From an uncultured Gemmatimonadales bacterium (GTDB taxonomy: Bacteria; Gemmatimonadota; Gemmatimonadetes; Longimicrobiales; Gaopeijiaceae), in contig CALFPJ010000040.1 in NCBI GenBank assembly GCA_937919655.1, positions 1 to 38,484 on the forward strand: 38,484 nt of DNA, given 5' to 3'. The translations under genes were made by a program, and so were the position numbers. Shown here piece by piece: positions 1 through 8,737 of this stretch. The number at the start of each line of letters is the position of its first letter. The first letter of the stretch is position 1. The notes below the pieces were generated by a model. The model saw only the letters and a program-made list of their open reading frames with translations, did not search any database and was not told where the DNA came from.

Positions 1-582
1 TTCCGCACGTCCTACGGACAAAACCAACTCCAACATGCTCGGGAAGTCGCCCTGCTGGCGGCGAACATGGCGGCGGAAATGGGCCTGGATGTACAGGTCA
101 CCAAACGGGCCGCGATCCTGCACGACGTGGGCAAGGGGATGACCCATGAGCACGAGGGCACACATGTCGAGCTCGGGTATCGCTTGTGCAAGAAGCACGA
201 CGAACACGAAGTGGTGCTGAACGCGATCAAGGCGCACCACGATGAAGAACCACACTATTTTGCAGAGACCTTCTTGGTGTCCGCTGCAGACGCCATCAGT
301 GGGTCGCGGCCGGGCGCCCGTCGAGAGATGATAGAGGGGTACGTGAAGCGGCTTGAGAAGCTCGAAGATCTCGCGATGGAGCACCCCGGAGTGGAGCGCT
401 GTTTCGCGATTCAGGCCGGCAGAGAACTGCGGGTGATGGTCGAGCCGACGAAGGTGAGTGACGGAGATATGGCTCAAATATCTGAGGCTGTCGCGCGGCG
501 AATCGAAAGCGAGCTACAGTACCCAGGGCAAATTAAAGTCGTCGTCATTCGGGAGACGCGCACGGTAGACTTCGCGAGGTAG
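1..582 (+). CDS. rny: Ribonuclease Y, C-terminal part (5' end outside window)
   Basis: The frame is open from base 1 and ends in TAG, so only the C-terminal 193 residues are visible. They contain the HD hydrolase signature (HDVGKG, His-Asp codons at 121-126), a later HHDEE motif, and the closing segment ending VVVIRETRTVDFAR that is typical of RNase Y. RNase Y is a membrane-anchored endoribonuclease that starts mRNA decay; the HD domain binds the catalytic metals. The N-terminal membrane helix, coiled coil and KH domain lie upstream of the window. It heads a + strand housekeeping run, with 89 bases before folD. Internal ATG codons such as that at 67 lie inside the domain and are not the true start. 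Confidence 0.95.
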   Translation, partial: FRTSYGQNQLQHAREVALLAANMAAEMGLDVQVTKRAAILHDVGKGMTHEHEGTHVELGYRLCKKHDEHEVVLNAIKAHHDEEPHYFAETFLVSAADAISGSRPGARREMIEGYVKRLEKLEDLAMEHPGVERCFAIQAGRELRVMVEPTKVSDGDMAQISEAVARRIESELQYPGQIKVVVIRETRTVDFAR

Positions 583-671
583 TGGTTCCCTCAACTGTCG
601 CTCCCAAGGCGCCGCGAAGGTGTTAGTTTGCTGTCTCTTGCCCAATTCAAACCGCCGCTTCGGACGACTGT

Positions 672-1562
672 ATGAGTGCTCAAATCATCTCTGGGAAGGA
701 CATCGCAGCCGACATTCGCTCTGAGCTCTCGGGTGAGGTCGCTAAGCTGGTCGCAGAGACAGGGGTGACGCCCGGCCTCGCCACGGTTTTAGTTGGAGAG
801 AACCCGGCCTCCCAGATGTACGTGGGGATGAAGAACAAGGCCGCAGCGGCTATGGGTATCTACTCCCGCCAAATCACGCTGCCGATCGACACCAGTCAGG
901 ACGAACTCCTCGGCGTCGTCGCGGGGCTCAACGCCGATCCCGCGATCCACGGGATTCTCGTGCAGCTTCCGGTGCCCGATCACATCGACGAAGGATTGGT
1001 CATTGAGTCGATCGATCCGCTCAAAGACGTCGATGGCTTCCATCCGATGAGCGTAGGGCGGCTCGCGACGGACTCGGGCGAGTTTTTTGCTCCCTGCACG
1101 CCCGCTGGGGTCGTAGAGATGCTCGTTCGTAGCGGACACGATCCGGCAGGAAAGCATGTCGTCGTGGTCGGACGTTCGAACATCGTGGGTCGCCCGCTGG
1201 CGTCCTTGCTCATTCGCAAAGCACCGGGTGGCAACGCGACTGTGACCGTATGTCACTCGCGGACTCCGGATTTAGGTGCGGTGACGCGAACCGCGGACAT
1301 TCTGGTGGTCGCAATGGGCCGACCGGAAATGGTCACCGCCGATATGGTGACGCCCGGCACGGTAGTGATCGATGTCGGCACCAACCGTGTGGACGATCCC
1401 GACAGCGAAAAGGGGTACCGGGTGTGTGGCGACGTTCTGTTCGATGAAGTCGAAAAGATCGCTGGGGCCATTTCTCCAGTGCCGGGTGGTGTAGGCCCCA
1501 TGACCATCACAATGCTCCTGAGCAACACGGTCAAGTCGGCACGTCTGGCCACAGCGCGGTAG
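672..1562 (+). CDS. folD: Bifunctional methylenetetrahydrofolate dehydrogenase / methenyltetrahydrofolate cyclohydrolase
   Basis: FolD interconverts 5,10-methylene-THF, 5,10-methenyl-THF and 10-formyl-THF in the cytosol, using NADP, and supplies one-carbon units for purines and formyl-Met. The 296 residues match the usual family length. Visible signatures are the YVGMKNK motif with the expected catalytic Lys54, VQLPVPDHI, the GRSNIVGRP nucleotide-binding loop and PGGVGPMT near the C-terminus. The ATG at 672 gives the standard N-terminus (SAQIISGKDIA). Only 10 bases separate its TAG from the GTG of xseA, which suggests one transcript. The order folD-xseA-xseB-ispA-dxs is common in bacteria. 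Confidence 0.97.
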   Translation: MSAQIISGKDIAADIRSELSGEVAKLVAETGVTPGLATVLVGENPASQMYVGMKNKAAAAMGIYSRQITLPIDTSQDELLGVVAGLNADPAIHGILVQLPVPDHIDEGLVIESIDPLKDVDGFHPMSVGRLATDSGEFFAPCTPAGVVEMLVRSGHDPAGKHVVVVGRSNIVGRPLASLLIRKAPGGNATVTVCHSRTPDLGAVTRTADILVVAMGRPEMVTADMVTPGTVVIDVGTNRVDDPDSEKGYRVCGDVLFDEVEKIAGAISPVPGGVGPMTITMLLSNTVKSARLATAR

Positions 1563-1572
1563 GCGAACCGCG

Positions 1573-2880
1573 GTGACCGAGGACCTGAGCCTGGATCTCT
1601 TCGACGGACCGGAGGACGAACCAGCCTCGCAGGGCGCCGATTCGCCCGAGCCGCCCGCGTCGAGCGCACCGGCAGTAGATGAGCCGCGCGTGTGGTCCGT
1701 ATCTCAGGTCAACCGAGCGGTCCGGTCACTCTTAGAAAACAGCGTCGAGCCGCTGTGGATCGGGGGCGAGGTGGGGCAGTGGACTCGGTCGAGAGCGGGG
1801 CACTGTTACTTCTCGTTGAAGGACGATCGGGCCCAGCTCCGATGCGTCATGTTTGCACGCGAGGCGCAACAACTCCCGACCGACCCGGTGGAGGGGATGC
1901 GCGTGCGCTCCCTCGGTGCACTCACCCTCTACGAGGCCCGAGGCGAGTATCAATTTGTTGTGTCGCGGCTTGAAGCCGAAGGCGCCGAAGGACTGTGGCG
2001 ACTGGCCTTTGAAAAGCTCAGGTCCCGACTCGAGGCCGAGGGGCTGCTCGACGCGGCGCGGAAGCGCCCCCTGCCACGCTACCCAGCCGTGGTCGGTGTG
2101 GTCACCTCTCCCACCGGAGCAGCTTTCCGGGATATCGTGTCTGTCCTGGGCAGGCGAGCACCTTGGGTGCGGGTGGTGTTGAGTGGCACCCGCGTCCAGG
2201 GCGAGGGTGCCGCCACTGAGATCGCGCGGGCCATCAATCACTTGGTGGAGACAGAGTCACCGGATGTCGTGATCGTGAGCCGCGGGGGCGGCTCCGTCGA
2301 GGACCTGTGGGCCTTCAACGAAGAGCCTGTCGCGCGTGCGATCGCGGCCTGTCCTGTTCCCGTCGTGTCCGGAGTTGGGCACGAAGTCGACGTGACCATC
2401 GCCGACCTCGTGGCGGACTTGCGGGCGCCCACGCCGTCCGCCGCGGCAGAAGCAGTGGTCCCCGACGCAGCGGTCCTGCTCGCCGGCCTCGTGCGCATGC
2501 CCGACCGGCTTGCACGCGGCCTTCGCGGCACGGTTCGCCGTAGGCGTGACGCGATGAGCCAGGTGCTTTTCGGACTGAGGCGAGGACTCGAGCGGCGCAC
2601 CGGCCCGATGCGACAGACGGTGGACCGAGGTGGTGCGCGCCTAGAACGCGAAGTCAGGGGCATTCTCGACCGGCGCCGGCAATCGCTGGCCGCCGTTGGG
2701 GGAAGATTGGATGCACTTTCGCCGCTCGCGACTCTTGGGCGAGGCTACTCAGTGGCACGCACGGAGGACGGCGCGGTGCTTCGTGCGGTTGGCGACTTCA
2801 CGGTGGGGGACCGATTTCTACTTCGTGTCAGTGACGGCGAACTATCTTGCGAGACGTTGGACCTCAAGGAAGGCACCTAG
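1573..2880 (+). CDS. xseA: Exodeoxyribonuclease VII large subunit
   Basis: XseA is the catalytic large subunit of exonuclease VII, which degrades single-stranded DNA into oligonucleotides together with several XseB copies. After a 37-residue acidic/proline-rich leader comes the OB-fold (WSVSQVNRAVRSLLE, then CYFSLKDDRAQLRCVMF). The central catalytic domain follows (VVGVVTSPTGAAFRDI, VSRGGGSVEDLWAFNEE, SGVGHEVDVTIADLVAD, RAPTPSAAAE), and then an Arg-rich helical C-terminal region ending in the ATLGRGYSV motif. The start is GTG at 1573; the leader is longer than in many homologues, so a later start is possible. The stop codon overlaps the xseB start (TAGTG), indicating translational coupling of the two subunits. 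Confidence 0.96.
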   Translation: MTEDLSLDLFDGPEDEPASQGADSPEPPASSAPAVDEPRVWSVSQVNRAVRSLLENSVEPLWIGGEVGQWTRSRAGHCYFSLKDDRAQLRCVMFAREAQQLPTDPVEGMRVRSLGALTLYEARGEYQFVVSRLEAEGAEGLWRLAFEKLRSRLEAEGLLDAARKRPLPRYPAVVGVVTSPTGAAFRDIVSVLGRRAPWVRVVLSGTRVQGEGAATEIARAINHLVETESPDVVIVSRGGGSVEDLWAFNEEPVARAIAACPVPVVSGVGHEVDVTIADLVADLRAPTPSAAAEAVVPDAAVLLAGLVRMPDRLARGLRGTVRRRRDAMSQVLFGLRRGLERRTGPMRQTVDRGGARLEREVRGILDRRRQSLAAVGGRLDALSPLATLGRGYSVARTEDGAVLRAVGDFTVGDRFLLRVSDGELSCETLDLKEGT

Positions 2881-3131
2881 TGACCAAAGCAAAAGCTGGG
2901 AAGGACGCAGTGGACCCACCCATCGCCCTAGAGCAGCGCCTAAAGCGACTGGAGGAGATCCTCGCCCGCCTCGAATCAGATGAGGTGGCGTTGGAGGAGG
3001 CGCTGACGCTATTCGAGGAGGGCGTTGGGCACGTGAAGGGCGCCGAGCGCGTACTCGCGGAGACAGAACTTCGCGTCGAGGAGTTGTTGGCCAACGGTGA
3101 TACGCGCTCCATGGACGTCACCGACGAGTGA
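2880..3131 (+). CDS. xseB: Exodeoxyribonuclease VII small subunit
   Basis: This 83-residue, highly charged helical protein has the XseB pattern (LEQRLKRLEEILARLESDEVALEEALTLFEEGV). XseB forms long helical hairpins that pack on XseA in exonuclease VII. I chose the GTG at 2880, overlapping the xseA stop by one base, because an upstream in-frame ATG at 2847 would force a long overlap with xseA and add unrelated residues. The end overlaps the next gene by four bases (GTGA). A short Lys-rich stretch precedes the conserved helix. Confidence 0.93.
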   Translation: MTKAKAGKDAVDPPIALEQRLKRLEEILARLESDEVALEEALTLFEEGVGHVKGAERVLAETELRVEELLANGDTRSMDVTDE

Positions 3132-4030
3132 GCGACTTCGTTCTATCTCGTTATCTGACTGACGAGGGCCTTCTGGTCGAAGCCGCTCTTGAGCGGGCTG
3201 TGGGGCGCCTGGAACCCTCACTGGAGCCCGACCTGGCGGCGGCGCTCCGCCACGGGGTGATGAGCGGCGGGAAGCGATTGCGTCCCATTCTGTGTGTTAC
3301 AGCATACAGGGCTTGTGGGGGGACGGCCCGTGAGGCCGCCTACGACCTCGGCGCGGCGCTCGAGCTGATCCATGCTTATTCATTGATGCACGACGACCTG
3401 CCATGCATGGACGACGCAAGACTTCGGCGGGGACGGCCGACGACGCACCAAGAGCATGGCGAGGAGCTAGCCGTGCGTGCTGGCGCCGTGCTGATTCCGG
3501 CTGCTGCGTTGCAGGCCCTCAGCGCGGCGAGGGGTCTGGAGTGTGGCAACGGGGGCGCAGCGACAGTGGCCCAGCGCTTGATGGAAGCCGCAGGGGCCGG
3601 GGGGATGGTGGGGGGGCAATGGCTGGACCTGCTTGGGGAGAATGAGGCACTCGCCGCGGACGCCCTTGATGGGCTCCACCGTCGTAAGACCGGAGCGTTG
3701 CTTGCGGCCTCGCTCGAAGTGGGTGCGACTGCCGCAGGCGCGAGCCCACCCGTCATCGAGGCCCTGCGCGAGTACGGGCAGGCGATCGGCCTCGCGTTTC
3801 AGATTGCGGACGACATCCTGGATGGGACGCAGTCTGCTGAGAGGTTGGGTAAGAACCCGAGTGACGCAGATCTCAACAAATCCACCTACGTTTCGCTGTA
3901 TGGACTTGAGGAGGCGCGCCACCGCGCCGAGGAGCTGGTGCATGAGGCGTTGTCAGCCCTAACCAACGGCGGAATTGAGGCGCCAGCGCTTGTCTCCCTG
4001 GCTCACTACATCGTGGCGCGGGACAGGTAG
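3128..4030 (+). CDS. ispA: Short-chain polyprenyl (farnesyl/geranylgeranyl) diphosphate synthase
   Basis: This trans-prenyltransferase condenses IPP with allylic diphosphates and feeds the polyprenyl-phosphate and quinone pathways. The first aspartate-rich motif is DDLPCMDD (residues 89-96) followed by RRGRPTTH; the second is DDILD (228-232) followed by GKNPSDADLNKSTY. GGKRLRP near residue 48 binds the IPP diphosphate. The spacer in the first motif (DDxxxxD) is the bacterial FPP-synthase type, so C15 is the most likely product, though chain length cannot be fixed from sequence. The GTG start overlaps the xseB stop by four bases, and dxs follows, so two isoprenoid enzymes are adjacent. Confidence 0.94.
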   Translation: MSDFVLSRYLTDEGLLVEAALERAVGRLEPSLEPDLAAALRHGVMSGGKRLRPILCVTAYRACGGTAREAAYDLGAALELIHAYSLMHDDLPCMDDARLRRGRPTTHQEHGEELAVRAGAVLIPAAALQALSAARGLECGNGGAATVAQRLMEAAGAGGMVGGQWLDLLGENEALAADALDGLHRRKTGALLAASLEVGATAAGASPPVIEALREYGQAIGLAFQIADDILDGTQSAERLGKNPSDADLNKSTYVSLYGLEEARHRAEELVHEALSALTNGGIEAPALVSLAHYIVARDR

Positions 4031-4098
4031 GAAAACTGCGCTCAACCTGTTCGGCACGGTCTGTGCGGGTATCTTTACCTCCACATGGAATATTCTAG

Positions 4099-4104
4099 AA
4101 GGAG
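4099..4104 (+). promoter_or_regulatory. Ribosome binding site that fixes the dxs start
   Basis: AAGGAG lies seven bases before the GTG at 4112. It decides for that GTG over the in-frame ATG at 4085, which would place this Shine-Dalgarno inside the coding region. Confidence 0.75.
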
Positions 4105-4111
4105 AGGGTCG

Positions 4112-6022
4112 GTGTCCTTGCTGGATCAGGTCAAATATCCCGCAGATCTGCGGCTTCTGAGGCAAGATGAGCTCCCTGGGTTCGTGGACGAAGTCCGCGA
4201 GCGCCATATCGACGTCGTGTCGGAAAAAGGCGGCCACTTTGGTGCCAGTCTTGGCGTGGCGGAGCTCACTGTGGCGCTTCACTACGTCTTCGAGACGCCG
4301 CGTGACCAGCTGGTCTGGGACACAGGGCATCAAGCCTATATCCACAAGATCCTGACCGGGCGCAACGAGCAACTTCCGACAATTCGAACTCGGAATGGCC
4401 TTGCACCGTTTTGCCGACGCGACGAGTCCGAATACGACACCTTCGGTGCCGGTCATGCCGCAACGTCTGTGTCCGCAGCGTGGGGTATCGCAGTAGGACG
4501 TGACCTGACGGGTGAGGACTTCAAAGTCGCGGCGATCATCGGGGACGGCGCGATGACGTGCGGGCTTGCCTATGAGGCTCTGAACAATGCAGGCCACACG
4601 AAACGGGACTTCATCGTCGTATTGAACGACAACGACATGTCGATTGGTCCAGCTGTCGGGGCCATGAACAAGTACCTCACCAACATGATCACCAATCCGT
4701 CCTACAATAAGGCGCGGCGACTGGTGAAGGAGATCCTGCACCGGACACCCACTGCGCTTGGCCCGGCCATGGAAGAGGGCGCTGGCCGACTCCTGGAGAG
4801 CGTGAAACACCTGCTCACGCCGGGCCTCATTTTTGAAGAATTGGGCTTTCGGTATGTAGGGCCGGTTGACGGGCACGACGTGGAGGCGCTCGTTGATACG
4901 TTCCGGCGCGTGCGGGACATGACGGGCCCGATTTTGGTTCACGCCATCACCCGGAAAGGGAAGGGCTTCGCTCGAGCGGAAAAGGACCCCTGGACCTGGC
5001 ATGCCCAAGGCCCGTTCGACAAGGTGACGGGTAAGGGGAAAGGGGCCGACAAGCCATCTGGGCTTCCACGTTATCAGAAAGTGTTTGGTAAGGGGCTTAT
5101 TGAGTTGGCGGACGCTGACCCGCGGGTGATCGCAATTACGGCAGCCATGCCAGACGGCACCTCGACGGACATGTTCTCTGAAGCCCACCCGGACCGTTAC
5201 TTCGATGTAGGTATCGCGGAGGGTCACGCGGTGACGTTCGCCGCTGGAATGGCGACTCAGGGCGTCAAACCGATCATCGCGATCTATTCGACCTTCCTAC
5301 AGCGGGCGTTCGACAACATCGTTCATGACGTCGCGCTGCAAGGATTGCCTGTGATCTTTGGAATGGATCGCGCCGGCATCGCGGGTGAGGACGGGCCCAC
5401 GCACCATGGCACGCTCGACATCGCCTACATGCTTTGTATCCCGGGCATGACCGTCACGGCGCCGAAGGACGGTGCTGAAATGCTGGCCCTCTTGCGGCTC
5501 GCGACCGAACAGAACGATGGCCCATGGAGCGTGCGCTGGCCGCGTGATGCGGTGCCAGCTGCAGTGCCGCACCTCTCCGAGATTCCGCCCCTGACCGCGA
5601 ACACGTGGGAGGTCCTCCGGAGGGGTGGTGACTGCGTGATATTGGCGGTCGGAACCATGGTCGATGCATCCATGAAGGCCGCGGACGCACTTCAGGCCGA
5701 TGGCGTGTTTTGCACAGTGGTCAACTGCCGCTTCTTGAAGCCCTACGATCGTGAGGTCTTCGTGGAGACGGTGCAAAACCATCCGCTCGTCATCACCGTC
5801 GAGGAAGGGCAGGTCACGAACGGATTTGGGTCGTTCATGGCCCGAGAGATCAACGACCTCGACCTCGACTCGCCTCCTCGGGTCGCGGCGATGGGAATCC
5901 CGGACGACTTCATTGCCCACGGTACCCGTGCGGAGCTGCTGAACGAAATCGGTCTCGATGCGAACGGCATCGCGAATAGAATTCATAAACTCATGGGTGC
6001 GACTGCGGCGGCGCTCACCTGA
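4112..6022 (+). CDS. dxs: 1-deoxy-D-xylulose-5-phosphate synthase
   Basis: Dxs is the thiamine-diphosphate enzyme that joins pyruvate and glyceraldehyde-3-phosphate in the first step of the MEP isoprenoid pathway. From the GTG at 4112 it is 636 residues, close to the usual 620-640. It shows an N-terminal SEKGGHFGASLG segment, DTGHQAY, the ThDP/Mg motif GDGAMTCGLAYEALNNAG, and a second-half transketolase domain with DVGIAEGHAVTFAAGMA, whose Glu activates ThDP, and DRAGIAGEDGPTHHG. The C-terminal transketolase domain is complete. Its stop shares one base with the nadK start. The neighbouring prenyl synthase suggests joint supply of isoprenoids. Confidence 0.97.
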   Translation: MSLLDQVKYPADLRLLRQDELPGFVDEVRERHIDVVSEKGGHFGASLGVAELTVALHYVFETPRDQLVWDTGHQAYIHKILTGRNEQLPTIRTRNGLAPFCRRDESEYDTFGAGHAATSVSAAWGIAVGRDLTGEDFKVAAIIGDGAMTCGLAYEALNNAGHTKRDFIVVLNDNDMSIGPAVGAMNKYLTNMITNPSYNKARRLVKEILHRTPTALGPAMEEGAGRLLESVKHLLTPGLIFEELGFRYVGPVDGHDVEALVDTFRRVRDMTGPILVHAITRKGKGFARAEKDPWTWHAQGPFDKVTGKGKGADKPSGLPRYQKVFGKGLIELADADPRVIAITAAMPDGTSTDMFSEAHPDRYFDVGIAEGHAVTFAAGMATQGVKPIIAIYSTFLQRAFDNIVHDVALQGLPVIFGMDRAGIAGEDGPTHHGTLDIAYMLCIPGMTVTAPKDGAEMLALLRLATEQNDGPWSVRWPRDAVPAAVPHLSEIPPLTANTWEVLRRGGDCVILAVGTMVDASMKAADALQADGVFCTVVNCRFLKPYDREVFVETVQNHPLVITVEEGQVTNGFGSFMAREINDLDLDSPPRVAAMGIPDDFIAHGTRAELLNEIGLDANGIANRIHKLMGATAAALT

Positions 6023-6936
6023 TGACCCACGCCGGCGTGCCCATGCTGTCGACCCCCGTGCGCACTATTGGGGTCGTCCTGCGGCGGCGCAGTCATGACG
6101 TGGCGGCCGTGGTGGAGCGCCTGGTGGAATTTTGTAGGGCACACGGTGTTGCGCTTGCGTTTGAGGCCGGTGCAGAGGAAGCCCCAGCGGGCTCGAACGT
6201 GCTCGACGTGAACGCCAATTCCGTGGATCTCCTTCTCTCCCTGGGCGGGGACGGCACCATGCTGCGGGCGGCCCGACTGGGTATGTCTTCGGGGACGCCG
6301 GTCTTCGGAGTGAACCTGGGACGCCTTGGCTTTCTCACGGCAACCCCGGGAAAGCTACTGGAGGCAGGTCTCGAGCAGATTCTGTTGGGCGAGGCCCATC
6401 TCGACCGAAGGTTCACGCTCCAGGCGACGGTGATGGGCCCCGACGGAGTTGTCGCAGGGCCCTTCCAGGCGCTGAATGACATCGTGGTCCACACAGTCGG
6501 CGCGGCTCGGGTGTCCGCCCTCAACCTCAGCGTGGGGCGCGCGGGTGGTCACGAAGAAATTGGCAGTATCTCAGCGGATGGCGTGATTCTCACCACGCCC
6601 ACCGGCTCAACCGCATACTCACTTTCCGCAGGCGGGCCGATCATCGCACCCGATGTGGAATGCATCGTGGTCACGGCCATCTGCCCGCACTCTTTGACCG
6701 TACGCCCCCTCGTGGTGCCCGCTTCGGAAGAGATTATGGTCCGTACCATGGACCCTCACCACGACCTCCAGGTTACCGTGGACGGGCAGGTCGAGCGCGC
6801 GCTCCACGCGCAGGAGAGCGTCATCGTGGCGAGAGGCCCCCACACGGTGCCCCTCGTCCGGCTCTCGGGGCAGACGTTCTTTGAAACGATGCGTACGAAA
6901 CTCAACTGGGCGGCGAGCCCACCCGAGCGCGCCTGA
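6022..6936 (+). CDS. nadK: NAD kinase
   Basis: NadK phosphorylates NAD to NADP using ATP or polyphosphate. The family hallmark GGDGT is at residues 75-79. Also visible are GVNLGRLGFLT, ALNDIVVH (the NE/D-type motif appears as ND), the glycine-rich TPTGSTAYSLSAGGPIIAP loop and a C-terminal VDGQ. The ATG at 6022 overlaps the dxs TGA by one base, which favours translational coupling; an internal ATG at 6043 would give a seven-residue shorter protein. Total length is 304 residues, as in related NAD kinases. About 100 bases follow before recN. Confidence 0.96.
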   Translation: MTHAGVPMLSTPVRTIGVVLRRRSHDVAAVVERLVEFCRAHGVALAFEAGAEEAPAGSNVLDVNANSVDLLLSLGGDGTMLRAARLGMSSGTPVFGVNLGRLGFLTATPGKLLEAGLEQILLGEAHLDRRFTLQATVMGPDGVVAGPFQALNDIVVHTVGAARVSALNLSVGRAGGHEEIGSISADGVILTTPTGSTAYSLSAGGPIIAPDVECIVVTAICPHSLTVRPLVVPASEEIMVRTMDPHHDLQVTVDGQVERALHAQESVIVARGPHTVPLVRLSGQTFFETMRTKLNWAASPPERA

Positions 6937-7040
6937 CGGAGGCTTGGGCTCACAGAGCTTCACTCAGGACTCCACGACCAGGACGCCGCGACCCAAAGCC
7001 CCATTGAGTCGACCCGCTACTTCCTCGTACCTTGCCGGTC

Positions 7041-8702
7041 ATGCTCGTCGAACTCCGCATTCGTGACTACGCCGTGGTCGAGGACCTGACACTCGTGTTG
7101 GGTCCCGGCCTCAACGCCCTCACCGGCGAGACCGGTGCAGGGAAGTCAATCATTGTGGGTGCCCTGTCATTGCTGCTCGGGGAGCGGGCGTCGTCCAGCG
7201 TCGTGCGCACCGGCGCGGCCAGAGCAACGGTCGAGGCGGTGTTCGATGTTTCTGCGGAACCGCGTGTGGCTGCCGAACTCGAGGAGCTGGGGTTTCGACC
7301 GGAGGACGGCCTCATGATTCTGCGCCGAGAAGTGGCCGCAGAGGGTCGCAATCGATCGTGGGTCAATGGATCGGCCGCCACGGCTGGGGTGGTGGGGAAC
7401 CTGGGCGCTGCCCTCGTGGACCTGCACGGCCAGCATGAACATCAGACCCTTTTGCGCCCCGCAGACCAGAGACGAATCCTTGATGCGTTCGCTGGTGCGG
7501 TAGAAGAAGCGCGTTTGGTGAGCGCGTTATACGCAGAGCTTCAGTCCCTGCGCCAGGACCTCGACAACCGAGAGGAGCGCCGTCGGGAAATCGAGAGTCG
7601 GGCAGATTTTCTTCGCTTTCAGCTCTCCGAGATCGACGCGGCAGCGTTGCAGCCGGGAGAGGACGACGCACTCCAGTCCGAGGCTGGAAGGCATGAACAT
7701 TCTGAGGAACTCACGCGGGGCGCGTCAGAGGTCCATGACATTCTCTACGGAGCGGACGATTCCGTGGCGGACCGGATGGCGGCCGCGAAGAAGCGGCTCG
7801 AGCGGCTTGCCGATTTCGACCCGGCCCTGTCCGAACAGGTCGAGTCCCTCAGCGAAGCCTCGATCACGGTATCGGATGTGGGGCGGCGCATGGGTGACTA
7901 CGCGGAGTCGATCGATCACGACCCACGGCGTCTGGCCGAGGTGCACCGACGCCTCGACATGATGTTCCGCATGAAGCGCAAATATGGTCCTGACTTGGCA
8001 GATGTGCTCGAGACCGCTCAGCGCGTGCGGTCCGAACTGTCCGACCTCGATGAGTCCGATCATGACATCATTGTGCTCAGTCAGCGCATGGACACGGCTG
8101 GGGCGGAACTCAAATCGGCCGCTGGGGCGCTTTCCTCCAAGCGACGCGATGCCGCCGCCCGCCTGGGCGCGGCAATCGCCAGCACGTTGCCTGCCTTGGG
8201 TTTGCCCGGCGCGGTGTTCGACGTCGCGTTGAGGGCGCATGGGGAAGTCGGCGCTGGCGGAGCCGAGGGGGTCGAGTTCCTCGTATCCCCGAACCCAGGC
8301 TTTGAGCCGCAGCCATTAGCGCGCATAGGGAGCGGAGGAGAACTCTCCCGGGTGATGCTCGCGCTCAAGTCCACCCTGGCTGACGTCGACCGTGTGCCGG
8401 TGTTGGTGTTCGACGAGATTGATGCCGGCATCGGCGGCGTCGTCGCCTCTGCCGTTGCTTTGAAGCTCGCCGAGGTGGCGGAGCGACATCAGGTCTTCGT
8501 CGTGACGCACCTCGCGCAGGTGGCGTCCAGAGCGAACACGCATCTTTTGGTGGAGAAGGAGCAGGGTGCGAACGGCACGGTGACGTCAGTCCGACCCCTG
8601 ACGGCAGATGCAAGAGTGGAAGAGATCGCGCGGATGCTGGGCGGCGACCCAGAGTCGCCCACGTCCCGCCAGCACGCCCGCGAGTTACTGAGGCTCACGT
8701 AG
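7041..8702 (+). CDS. recN: DNA repair protein RecN
   Basis: RecN is an SMC-like ATPase acting early in double-strand break repair. The ATG at 7041 starts MLVELRIRDYAVVEDL, the normal RecN N-terminus. Walker A GETGAGKS is at residues 29-36. A long charged coiled-coil middle (about 150-350) follows. The ABC signature GSGGELSR lies near 430 and Walker B VLVFDEIDAGIGG near 454. The C-terminal VTHLAQVAS motif contains the switch His. At 553 residues the gene is full length. It closes the + strand housekeeping run and converges on the next gene with 35 bases between stops. Confidence 0.97.
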   Translation: MLVELRIRDYAVVEDLTLVLGPGLNALTGETGAGKSIIVGALSLLLGERASSSVVRTGAARATVEAVFDVSAEPRVAAELEELGFRPEDGLMILRREVAAEGRNRSWVNGSAATAGVVGNLGAALVDLHGQHEHQTLLRPADQRRILDAFAGAVEEARLVSALYAELQSLRQDLDNREERRREIESRADFLRFQLSEIDAAALQPGEDDALQSEAGRHEHSEELTRGASEVHDILYGADDSVADRMAAAKKRLERLADFDPALSEQVESLSEASITVSDVGRRMGDYAESIDHDPRRLAEVHRRLDMMFRMKRKYGPDLADVLETAQRVRSELSDLDESDHDIIVLSQRMDTAGAELKSAAGALSSKRRDAAARLGAAIASTLPALGLPGAVFDVALRAHGEVGAGGAEGVEFLVSPNPGFEPQPLARIGSGGELSRVMLALKSTLADVDRVPVLVFDEIDAGIGGVVASAVALKLAEVAERHQVFVVTHLAQVASRANTHLLVEKEQGANGTVTSVRPLTADARVEEIARMLGGDPESPTSRQHARELLRLT

Positions 8703-8737
8703 AAAGTGCTGCCCGCGGGGTCCGCCGCTGTGCGAGA

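Noticed and set aside
3959..5227. A 422-codon open frame antisense to the prenyl synthase and dxs
   Set aside because: It covers two well-supported genes on the other strand, has no recognisable motif, and is the kind of long shadow frame expected in GC-rich DNA.
1..8702. Novel operon of folD, xseAB, ispA, dxs, nadK and recN
   Set aside because: This order is widespread in bacteria and needs no special explanation.
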